A stretch of 5,724 nucleotides of DNA, taken from the NCBI GenBank assembly GCA_024645145.1, contig JAHEGL010000133.1, forward strand, positions 1-5,724, given 5' to 3'. This document shows positions 1 through 5,724 of the stretch, piece after piece. The notes under the pieces are model-generated. The model was not told the DNA's origin. It made no database searches and saw only the letters and a list, made by a program, of their open reading frames with translations. This DNA comes from Planktotalea sp. Lineage in GTDB: Bacteria; Pseudomonadota; Alphaproteobacteria; Rhodobacterales; Rhodobacteraceae. Made by a program: the position numbers and the translations under genes. The first letter of the stretch is position 1. Each line of letters starts with the position of its first letter.

Positions 1-432
1 TTCGCAAGATGCGGACGGTCAATATAAGCAAGCTCGATTGCGCCATCCCCATCCAGATCTGCAGCGCCAAGAGGGGCAAGCCATCTGTTCGTGCGCCCGA
101 TGTAAGGCGTCGCAGAAACGAGGCCGCTTTCATCGTAAATCGCCAAACGCGCGCCTTGAGTTGTGCTGCTTTCGATCACGACAATCTCAGCGTCGCCATC
201 AAGGTCCACATCGACAAGTCGTGGTTCTAGTCTTCAAAAACACGGGTTGCAGGCAAACGCATCGTAATTGATTTGCCTGCATCAGTCACGATTTCGAGCG
301 CGCTGAACTCAATGGCGTCGCCCAATATACCGTGCGCATAGCGTGTTGTTGTCTCCGAACAGCGCGCTTCCTTAACACCTGCAAAAACAGGTGAAGCACA
401 GATCAGAGCTAAACAAAACGCGCGGATCCGCA

Positions 433-433
<1 letters not shown>
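1..433 (-). pseudogene. Frameshifted FG-GAP/VCBS-repeat exported protein, cut by left edge
   Basis: Seen: the ATG at 433-431 opens a 68-codon frame that begins with a signal peptide (MRIRAFCLALICASPVFA, likely cut before Gly19) and ends at a TAG at 229-227 just after the residues VFED. From 230 leftward the -1 frame is open for 76 codons to the window edge. It encodes two FG-GAP/VCBS-like calcium-loop motifs, DVDLDGD (about 212-192) and AADLDGDG (about 62-42), with GRTNRWLAPLG between them. I recall homologues in roseobacters in which the signal peptide, the VFED stretch and these motifs form one protein, so a one-base loss near 230-233 best explains the break. FG-GAP repeats build beta-propeller blades; the role of this family is unknown to me. 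The start overlaps the ferredoxin stop (TAATG), which suggests coupled translation. It could be a true pseudogene or a sequencing error. The protein type is fairly sure; the cause of the break is not. Confidence 0.75.
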
Positions 434-952
<519 letters not shown>

Positions 953-1528
953 ATGCATTACATCCCCTACGCACTCCCGCGTTTTGCGGTGATACGCCGC
1001 GCCGGCGGCGTGGCTGCGCTGTGTCTTCTCGCGAGTTGTTCGGCACCTTTAGAAACCGTGACCAAAGCCGCGTTCAACGATGAGCCGGATTTGGTTTATA
1101 CACACTCAACCCCTCCTCCGGGTGCTAAAGAAGGCAGCTGCTGGGGCAAGCACGTAACCCCTGCTGAGCTAGAAACAGTGACCCATCAAATCCAGTTGCA
1201 ACCACCAGAGATTCGAACGGACGGCACTGTGAGCGCGACAGCGGTTTACAAAACGGAAACCTCGCAACGTATTGTCAAAAAACGCCGAGAGCTCTGGTTT
1301 GAAACGCCTTGCGCGCCAGTGTTGACTGTCGAATTTGTTGAAACGCTTCAGCGTGCGCTCAAAGCACGTGGCCATTACCGTGGAAGCGTGTCTGGATACA
1401 TCGATACACGCACCCGTGGTGCGATCCGCAAGTATCAAGCACCTAAAGGACTTGATAGCTCCATACTTTCGCTCGCTGCGGCGCGTAAGCTTGGATTGAT
1501 CGCTTACGATTTGGATCTCGAAGATTAA
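953..1528 (+). CDS. Lipoprotein with C-terminal peptidoglycan-binding domain
   Basis: A 191-residue envelope protein. The N-terminus has basic residues (Arg10, Arg15, Arg16), a hydrophobic stretch at 17-28 and a lipobox LAS-Cys29, so it is predicted to be lipid-anchored at Cys29. Ser30 after it suggests outer-membrane sorting rather than inner-membrane retention. Residues about 30-122 match no family I recognise; they hold a Cys63/Cys120 pair that could form a disulfide in the periplasm. Residues about 126-182 look like a PG_binding_1 three-helix domain (FVETLQRALKARGHYRG, DTRTRGAIRKYQ, KGL, then AARKLGL). The likely role is linking the outer membrane to the cell wall; no catalytic domain is visible. 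The start at 953 is the only ATG before the in-frame stop at 914-916, but its Shine-Dalgarno is weak (AGG four bases upstream). It faces degP across a terminator. Confidence 0.88.
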   Translation: MHYIPYALPRFAVIRRAGGVAALCLLASCSAPLETVTKAAFNDEPDLVYTHSTPPPGAKEGSCWGKHVTPAELETVTHQIQLQPPEIRTDGTVSATAVYKTETSQRIVKKRRELWFETPCAPVLTVEFVETLQRALKARGHYRGSVSGYIDTRTRGAIRKYQAPKGLDSSILSLAAARKLGLIAYDLDLED

Positions 1529-1532
1529 ACAA

Positions 1533-1560
1533 AAAAGGCCCCGCATGTGCGAGGCCTTTT
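1533..1560. terminator. Bidirectional rho-independent terminator
   Basis: AAAAGGCC (1533-1540) pairs with GGCCTTTT (1553-1560), and CGC (1542-1544) pairs with GCG (1549-1551). There is one C/A mismatch (1541/1552) and an ATGT loop. On the minus strand the stem is followed by six T residues (complement of 1531-1536), giving a good terminator for degP. On the plus strand only four T residues follow, still plausible for the lipoprotein gene that ends at 1528. It lies in the 51-base gap between two convergent genes, where a shared terminator is expected. Confidence 0.85.
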
Positions 1561-1579
1561 CACTGTTTCGAGGGTCGAC

Positions 1580-3067
1580 TTAGCTGTCAGACAGGCTAAG
1601 AGCGACAAAGCGTGGATCACCGGAACGGCGCACAAGAAGGAGCAAGGATTTACGTCCTGCTTCACGAGCCGCGTCGATTTGCTTGTTTAAATCATCGATG
1701 CTTTCAAGCTTCTGTTGACCCGCCTCGGTGATCAAATCACCAGCGCGCAATCCTTTTTCGAATGCTTTGCTTGTCTCATCAACGTCCTGAACAACAAGAC
1801 CACTTGCGCCTGATGCTAGTTCCAATTGCTCACGCAGCTCATCCGTGATTTCTGACACTGTGAGACCCAGGATATCTGACTGAGCGGGCTCTTCAGGTTC
1901 AGCAGGCTGAGATGCAGGGACCGCATTTTCAGCTTCTTCGCGACGTCCCAAAGTAACTTTGAGCGTTTCTGTCTTGCCGTCCCGAAATACGACGACGCGC
2001 ACCGCTTTACCAACCTGCGTATTGCCAACAGTTTTAACCAAAGACCGTGTATCTTCTACGTCTTTGCCATCAAAACTCATGATGACATCACCGGCTTTGA
2101 TACCAGCCTCTGCTGACGGGCCCTCGGGCACATCAGTCACCAAAGCACCGGCTGCTGTTTCCAAGCCAATCGCTTCTGCAACATCATCGGTCACGTCTTG
2201 GATACGCACACCAAGCCAGCCGCGACGCGTTTCGCCGAACTCCTTGAGCTGATCGACAACGCGCACCACCACATTGGATGCCATGGAAAAACCGATACCG
2301 ATGGAACCTCCGTTCGGGGAAAGGATCGCAGTGTTTACGCCGATCACATCACCGTCCATATTGAACAAAGGGCCACCAGAGTTGCCGCGGTTGATCGCAG
2401 CGTCGGTCTGGATGTAGTCATCATAAGATCCGCTCAAAGCGCGGTTGCGCGCAGAAACGATACCCGCGGAGACAGAAAAGCCCTGACCAAGTGGGTTACC
2501 CATGGCCATGACCCAGTCCCCCACGCGCGATACGTCGCTGTCGCCGAAGCTCACGAAAGACAGCGGCGTTTCTGCCTCCACCTTCAATAGGGCGATATCT
2601 GTGTTGGGGTCGGTACCAATTACTGTTGCTGGCAATTCCATGCCTTCAAAGAACTCGATCAGGATTTCATCCGCGCCTTCAATGACGTGATTGTTGGTGA
2701 CAACAAATCCGTCTTCCGAAATGACGAAACCAGAACCAAGCGCCGAGGAGCGGCGAGGACGATCACCGCCATTGCCGCCGCGATTACGATCTTGAAATTC
2801 GCGAAAGAAATCCTCGAATGGGGATCCCTCTGGGACAACTCCACGCGGCGCAGTGTTGCGAGCGACGGTTGTGGACGTGGTGATATTCACCACCGCCGGG
2901 CTAATCTTTTCAGCCAAATCAGCAAAGCTTTCGGGTGCGCCGCGCGCGGCAGCGCTGAGTGTTTGTAATAAGAGCAACGCAACGCTAAGCCCCATCGCCA
3001 GCGCCCATGAAAGCGCTTTGCGGTTTTCGCGTTGTGTGTCTTGTGAGAGAGCAATTGCCTGAGACAT
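1580..3067 (-). CDS. degP: Do/HtrA-family periplasmic serine endoprotease (DegP/MucD-like)
   Basis: A 495-residue periplasmic protease and chaperone of peptidase family S1C that degrades misfolded envelope proteins. The N-terminus has a long n-region with Arg13, Arg16 and Lys17, then a hydrophobic core at about 19-36 and an Ala-rich cleavage zone near 39-44, i.e. a Sec signal peptide. The trypsin-like domain covers about 45-275, with the catalytic triad His127 (in TNNHV), Asp157 (in NTDIALL) and Ser230 (in GNSGGP). A Gly/Arg-rich insert at about 68-108 corresponds to the LA loop. PDZ1 spans about 283-375 (GWLGVRIQ), a Pro/Glu-rich linker about 377-397, and PDZ2 about 398-490. Length is normal for Do proteases with two PDZ domains. 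The start is fixed by AAGGAGGT nine bases upstream. It follows hflK-hflC-DUF2065 in the same direction after 172 bases, so it may have its own promoter. Nothing essential is missing. The choice between DegP and DegQ/MucD naming is open. Confidence 0.95.
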   Translation of the reverse strand: MSQAIALSQDTQRENRKALSWALAMGLSVALLLLQTLSAAARGAPESFADLAEKISPAVVNITTSTTVARNTAPRGVVPEGSPFEDFFREFQDRNRGGNGGDRPRRSSALGSGFVISEDGFVVTNNHVIEGADEILIEFFEGMELPATVIGTDPNTDIALLKVEAETPLSFVSFGDSDVSRVGDWVMAMGNPLGQGFSVSAGIVSARNRALSGSYDDYIQTDAAINRGNSGGPLFNMDGDVIGVNTAILSPNGGSIGIGFSMASNVVVRVVDQLKEFGETRRGWLGVRIQDVTDDVAEAIGLETAAGALVTDVPEGPSAEAGIKAGDVIMSFDGKDVEDTRSLVKTVGNTQVGKAVRVVVFRDGKTETLKVTLGRREEAENAVPASQPAEPEEPAQSDILGLTVSEITDELREQLELASGASGLVVQDVDETSKAFEKGLRAGDLITEAGQQKLESIDDLNKQIDAAREAGRKSLLLLVRRSGDPRFVALSLSDS

Positions 3068-3239
3068 TTTAGAAAGACCTCCTTATTTGGTCCGAGCCTG
3101 TGCCAGATCAGTCGGTGACACTGGCTTTTATACTCACCATCTATCTAGGTAGCTTTCTGTGCAACGCAAATCTCGTTTCAGTGTTTCAAGCGTATGTGAA
3201 GATTAAGTGAACGATTCAGGCGAAAACGACGAAAATGTT
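3068..3239 (-). promoter_or_regulatory. degP upstream region with candidate promoter elements
   Basis: A 172-base gap between the DUF2065 stop and degP, long enough for a promoter of its own, with no hairpin-plus-U terminator visible for the upstream operon. Read on the minus strand it contains TATAAA (3132-3127), five of six matches to a sigma-70 -10 box, but no good -35 at the right distance. Farther up, GAAAC (3187-3183) and CGTT (3166-3163) are exactly 16 bases apart, close to the alphaproteobacterial EcfG pattern GGAAC-N16/17-CGTT with one mismatch. CTTGAA (3190-3185), a heat-shock-like -35, overlaps this, but no matching -10 follows. A short stem, GCCAG/CTGGC, lies at 3102-3125. All of these are candidates only. 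Confidence 0.35.
3077..3084 (-). promoter_or_regulatory. Strong Shine-Dalgarno for degP
   Basis: On the minus strand AAGGAGGT stands nine bases before the ATG at 3067-3065. It is the best ribosome-binding site in the window and decides the start of degP over the internal Met25 inside the signal-peptide core. Confidence 0.85.
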
Positions 3240-3440
3240 TCAGACCGCTCCCATGGCGCGCGCGGCCAGCAAGAAGCACACGCCAAGCACAAGCACTAAA
3301 AACCCAAACGTGCGGCGCATCTCCAGCGAGAGATTTTTCAAGACTTCAAGCAAGTCTTCAACAAGCGAAGGGGCCAGTGCGTACACCAGCCCCTCAATGA
3401 TCAAGACCAAACCGATTGCCAATAAAATGTTGGCAAACAT
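3240..3440 (-). CDS. DUF2065 (YjeT-like) small inner-membrane protein
   Basis: A 66-residue protein with two hydrophobic helices at about 3-24 and 45-62, joined by a charged loop (VEDLLEVLKNLSLEMRR). This is the DUF2065 layout, and the length equals that of E. coli YjeT (about 65), which also lies directly after hflC. Its biochemical role is unknown; the conserved position suggests a helper of the HflKC/FtsH complex, which is inference. It starts only 4 bases after the hflC stop, and its Shine-Dalgarno (CGGAG, seven bases before the ATG) lies in the last hflC codons, so it is almost certainly co-transcribed with hflKC. Confidence 0.88.
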   Translation of the reverse strand: MFANILLAIGLVLIIEGLVYALAPSLVEDLLEVLKNLSLEMRRTFGFLVLVLGVCFLLAARAMGAV

Positions 3441-3444
3441 GTGT

Positions 3445-4317
3445 TTACTCCGATTTCTGGTCAGACTTCAGATAGTTAAAGAAGTCGCTGTCAGGCGACA
3501 GAACCATCGTCGAGTTGTTGCCTTGCAGCGCACCGCGGTACGCCTCAAGCGAGCGGTAGAATTCAAAGAATTCTTGATCCGCTCCATACGCATTCGCAAA
3601 AATTGCGTTACGCTCGGCGTCTGCTTCACCTCGTGTGATTTCGCTGTCGCGACGCGCATCAGAAACGATCTCTACCTGAGTACGATCCGCCAAAGCACGC
3701 ACACGCTGTGCAGCCTCATTACCACGCGCGATCTCGTCCGCGGCTTCCCGCTCACGTTCTGCTCGCATACGTGCGAATGTGGATTCAAGGTTCTCTGAAG
3801 GAAGGTCCGTCCGCTTCAAACGCACGTCGATCACTTCAAGGCCAAGTCCACGCGCTTCTGCAATCGCACCATTACGGATACGCAACATAAGCGCAGCACG
3901 GTCTGTGCTCAGAATATCGTTGGATGTAACAGAACCCAGAATTTCACGCGTTTGCGCACGCAAAATACTGTCGAGACGGTTCTCAGCGACTGGAATGCCG
4001 CCCACACCAACAGCTTGGCGAAACTGATTAACGTCCGCAATCCGGTAGCGTGCAAAAGCGTCAACGACCAAACGACGATCATCCAACGGCGTCACTTCGA
4101 GCGGATCAATGTCACGGCTCAAGATACGGTCATCGTAGCGCACAACCTCTTGAAGCAGAGGGATTTTAAACGCCAATCCCGGCTCTTCTTTGATGTCTAC
4201 AACACGACCAAACTGAAGCACGAGGCCTTTTTCACGTTCGTCCACGATGAAGACCGAAGACAACAAACCAGCGATCGCAATCACGACAATCGGCAGCAAA
4301 TAAGTAGTTTTACGCAT
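3445..4317 (-). CDS. hflC: HflC, SPFH-domain modulator of FtsH
   Basis: A 290-residue inner-membrane protein with a single N-terminal membrane segment at about 5-24 and the rest in the periplasm. The SPFH/band-7 domain spans about 25-185, with the family signatures FIVDEREKGLVLQFG and EEPGLAFKIPLLQEV. An Arg/Glu/Ala-rich coiled coil follows at about 183-245, and the C-terminus carries the HflC hallmark MVLSPDSDFFNYL (271-283). With HflK it forms a large cage-like complex around the AAA protease FtsH that limits its attack on membrane proteins. It is shorter than E. coli HflC (334), as is usual in alphaproteobacteria. The ATG overlaps the hflK stop by one base (TAATG), with GGGGAG seven bases before the start, so translation is probably coupled and gives matched amounts of the two partners. 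Confidence 0.96.
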   Translation of the reverse strand: MRKTTYLLPIVVIAIAGLLSSVFIVDEREKGLVLQFGRVVDIKEEPGLAFKIPLLQEVVRYDDRILSRDIDPLEVTPLDDRRLVVDAFARYRIADVNQFRQAVGVGGIPVAENRLDSILRAQTREILGSVTSNDILSTDRAALMLRIRNGAIAEARGLGLEVIDVRLKRTDLPSENLESTFARMRAEREREAADEIARGNEAAQRVRALADRTQVEIVSDARRDSEITRGEADAERNAIFANAYGADQEFFEFYRSLEAYRGALQGNNSTMVLSPDSDFFNYLKSDQKSE

Positions 4318-5465
4318 TAGTTGCTCCCCGCTGTGTTTTTACGCAGCTCGTTGAGCGGCAGATAAGGCACGACACCTTGGCCGCCATCACCGTTTTCGTC
4401 CAAGATAATCTTGTCCACGCGGCCCAGAACCTCTTCCATCGTTTCAAGATAAAGACGTTTGCGTGTCACTTCTGGCGCTTTTTCATACTCTGCAAGAACC
4501 GCCGTGAAACGTGACGCCTCACCCGTTGCTTCGTTCACAACGCGCGCGCGATAGCCTTCTGCCTCTTCCAAGACCTGAGCGGCTTCACCACGTGCCTCGG
4601 CGACAATACGGTTTGCATAAGCATCCGCTTGCTTTTCAAGACGGTCGCGTTCCTGTTCAGCGGCCTGAACAGAACGGAACGAGTCGATCACCTGTTGGGG
4701 TGGGTCGGCTTTGTCGAAGTTTACACGCACGACGTTCATACCAGAGTCGTAGCTATCAAGCGTGCTCTGGATCAAATCATCCAAGCGTTCCGAAATGCTC
4801 GCACGATCTCTGTTGAGGATCGGCGCAAGCTCTGATTGCGCGATAATCTCGCGCATCGCGGATTCGGATACAGCGCGGATCGTCATCTGGGGATCGCGCA
4901 GGTTGAACAAGAATTTCGCTGGGTCATTGATATTCCAAACAACTTGGAAATCGATATCCACGATGTTTTCGTCGCCTGTCAGCATCAAGCCAGCTTCAGA
5001 GCCACGCGCGCCAACACCGATGTCTTCGGTCTGCTCTCGTGTCACCGGAATGACTTCAGCAGTGACCAACGGCCAAGGTGCGAAGTTAAGACCAGGATTT
5101 CCAATCGCGGAGAATTCACCAAGGAACAGTTCAACTGACTGCTCTTCCGGCTTGACCGTGTAAAAGCTGGCCATGCCCCAAAGCACAACCGCCGCAACGA
5201 CACCAAGTCCAACAGTTCCACGCGTAAACGCTGGTCCGCCAGAGTCGCCGCCACCAGAGCCGTTCACGCCATTGCCGCCACCGCGACCGCCCATCAGGAC
5301 GCGCAATTGCTCTTGGCCTTTTTTCATCAGCTCATCGATTTCGGGAATCTGTGGCCCGTCCCCTTCGGGACGACGTCCGCCACCATTATTGCCGGAACCG
5401 CGATTATTATCGCCTGATCCGTTATTTCCACCGCCACCCCATGGGCCGCCGTTGTTACCAGCCAT
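4317..5465 (-). CDS. hflK: HflK, SPFH-domain modulator of FtsH
   Basis: A 382-residue partner of HflC in the FtsH-regulating membrane complex. Residues 1-37 form a Gly/Asn-rich disordered cytoplasmic tail containing PWG. A conserved short helix follows (PQIPEIDELMKKGQEQLRVL, about 38-57), then a second Gly-rich stretch (59-77), one membrane helix at about 84-103, and the SPFH domain at about 104-265 with GNPGLNFAPWP and LTGDENIVDIDFQVVW. A charged coiled coil covers about 265-312. The tail-helix-tail-membrane order is typical of HflK and separates it from HflC and stomatins. The start at 5465 has AAGGGG ten bases upstream. It is the first gene of the hflK-hflC-DUF2065 operon and lies 72 bases after gor on the same strand, so both shared transcription and a separate promoter are possible. 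Confidence 0.96.
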   Translation of the reverse strand: MAGNNGGPWGGGGNNGSGDNNRGSGNNGGGRRPEGDGPQIPEIDELMKKGQEQLRVLMGGRGGGNGVNGSGGGDSGGPAFTRGTVGLGVVAAVVLWGMASFYTVKPEEQSVELFLGEFSAIGNPGLNFAPWPLVTAEVIPVTREQTEDIGVGARGSEAGLMLTGDENIVDIDFQVVWNINDPAKFLFNLRDPQMTIRAVSESAMREIIAQSELAPILNRDRASISERLDDLIQSTLDSYDSGMNVVRVNFDKADPPQQVIDSFRSVQAAEQERDRLEKQADAYANRIVAEARGEAAQVLEEAEGYRARVVNEATGEASRFTAVLAEYEKAPEVTRKRLYLETMEEVLGRVDKIILDENGDGGQGVVPYLPLNELRKNTAGSN

Positions 5466-5537
5466 TTAAGCTTTTCCCCTTAGTTAAGTCTGTTAGGCCT
5501 ACCTATGCCAAGTAAAGTGGTCAGGTTTGCCAAATTT
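5466..5537 (-). promoter_or_regulatory. gor-hflK gap, likely hflK leader
   Basis: This 72-base gap is where an hflK promoter would be expected if it does not depend on read-through from gor. The only clear element is the Shine-Dalgarno AAGGGG at 5481-5476. Two TTGGCA copies (complement of 5506-5511 and 5528-5533) resemble -35 boxes. The one nearer hflK pairs only with a weak CTTAAC that would place the transcription start on the Shine-Dalgarno, and the other has no good -10. No promoter is called. Confidence 0.25.
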
Positions 5538-5724
5538 TCAACCCGTACGGGTTGGTGTTTTCATCGTTACCAATTCTTCTGACATTGTCGGATGTACTGC
5601 GACAGTGCAGTCAAAGTCTTCTTTTGTTGCGCCCATCTTCACTGCGATACCTGCGAGCTGGATCAATTCACCTGCGCCAGGCGCGACAATGTGACAGCCC
5701 AAAACCTTTCGGTTTTCGCTCGAT
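5538..5724 (-). CDS. gor: Glutathione reductase, C-terminal end (cut by right edge)
   Basis: Sixty-one codons and a TGA are visible; the gene begins beyond the right edge. The segment is the end of the dimerisation domain of a pyridine-nucleotide disulfide oxidoreductase. It includes KVLGCHIVAPGAGELIQLAGIAVKMGAT and the active-site motif HPTMSEE, in which the His is the proton donor/acceptor for the partner subunit and the Glu five residues later holds it. The ending VTMKTPTRTG fits alphaproteobacterial glutathione reductase better than dihydrolipoamide dehydrogenase or mercuric reductase. The enzyme uses NADPH to reduce glutathione disulfide in the cytoplasm. Its FAD-binding and redox-Cys parts are outside the window, so the exact family member rests on the C-terminus alone. 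It lies upstream of hflK on the same strand. Confidence 0.85.
   Translation of the reverse strand, partial: SSENRKVLGCHIVAPGAGELIQLAGIAVKMGATKEDFDCTVAVHPTMSEELVTMKTPTRTG
5539..5554. repeat. 16-base perfect palindrome over the gor stop codon
   Basis: CAACCCGTACGGGTTG equals its own reverse complement and covers the last codons and stop of gor. As RNA it can fold into a 6-bp stem with a GUAC loop. On the minus strand it is followed by AAAATTT rather than a U-run, so it is a poor intrinsic terminator. It may slow 3' decay, bind a protein, or be chance. Confidence 0.5.

Noticed and set aside
235..239. Programmed -1 frameshift on the T-run in the VCBS gene
   Set aside because: A -1 slip there places TGA at 236-234 directly in frame, so the downstream motifs would not be translated.
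1169..1546. Minus-strand 125-codon open frame
   Set aside because: Antisense to the lipoprotein gene, which has a lipobox and a PG-binding domain; the frame also starts inside the terminator hairpin.
3235..3798. Plus-strand 187-codon open frame
   Set aside because: It lies wholly opposite DUF2065 and the 3' part of hflC, both of which have clear homology; its translation shows no recognisable domain.
4762..5163. Plus-strand 133-codon open frame opposite hflK
   Set aside because: Shadow frame of the SPFH domain of hflK, with no supporting signal.
5173..5469. Plus-strand 98-codon proline-rich open frame
   Set aside because: It is the antisense of the Gly/Asn-rich start of hflK; the Pro runs are just the complement of Gly codons. 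No ribosome-binding site or family resemblance.
5492..5499. TAGGCCTA 8-base palindrome in the hflK leader
   Set aside because: Too short to stand out from chance, and no second copy or partner element was seen.
5483..5511. TTGGCA-N17-CTTAAC as an hflK promoter
   Set aside because: The -10 is weak, and the implied transcription start would fall on the Shine-Dalgarno, leaving almost no leader.

Overview
The window reads as ordinary chromosome from an alphaproteobacterium, most likely a roseobacter-type member of the Rhodobacterales. The support is the protein flavour: an adrenodoxin-type [2Fe-2S] ferredoxin close to Rhodobacter ferredoxin VI, a short 290-residue HflC, a Do-type protease beside hflKC, and the gor-hflK-hflC-DUF2065-degP order. 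Base composition is moderate, and no mobile element, CRISPR array, tRNA or rRNA was seen.

Right half, all on the minus strand and read from right to left. The window opens inside the C-terminal end of a glutathione reductase gene (5538-5724, cut by the edge). A 72-base gap follows, then hflK (4317-5465), hflC (3445-4317) and a 66-residue DUF2065 membrane protein (3240-3440). hflK and hflC share one base (TAATG), and DUF2065 starts 4 bases after hflC, so these three form a tight operon. After a 172-base gap comes a full-length periplasmic Do/HtrA serine protease with two PDZ domains (1580-3067) and a near-perfect Shine-Dalgarno sequence. Together the group looks like an envelope protein quality-control cluster: HflK/HflC form the membrane SPFH complex that restrains FtsH, and DegP degrades misfolded proteins on the periplasmic side.

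Left half. A plus-strand lipoprotein with a C-terminal peptidoglycan-binding domain (953-1528) converges on degP, and a hairpin that can work in both directions (1533-1560) separates them. Upstream of it a 196-base divergent intergenic region holds two small inverted repeats. Then, on the minus strand, comes the [2Fe-2S] ferredoxin (433-756), coupled by a second TAATG overlap to a gene for an exported FG-GAP/VCBS-repeat protein that runs off the left edge. That last gene carries a one-base frameshift after codon 68. The crossover can be placed within a few bases because each frame has a stop on the wrong side of it.

I found no convincing new biological system. The points most worth a second look are the frameshift in the VCBS gene, the 16-base perfect palindrome sitting on the gor stop codon, the possible stress-type promoter in front of degP, and the small inverted repeats between the divergent ferredoxin and lipoprotein genes.
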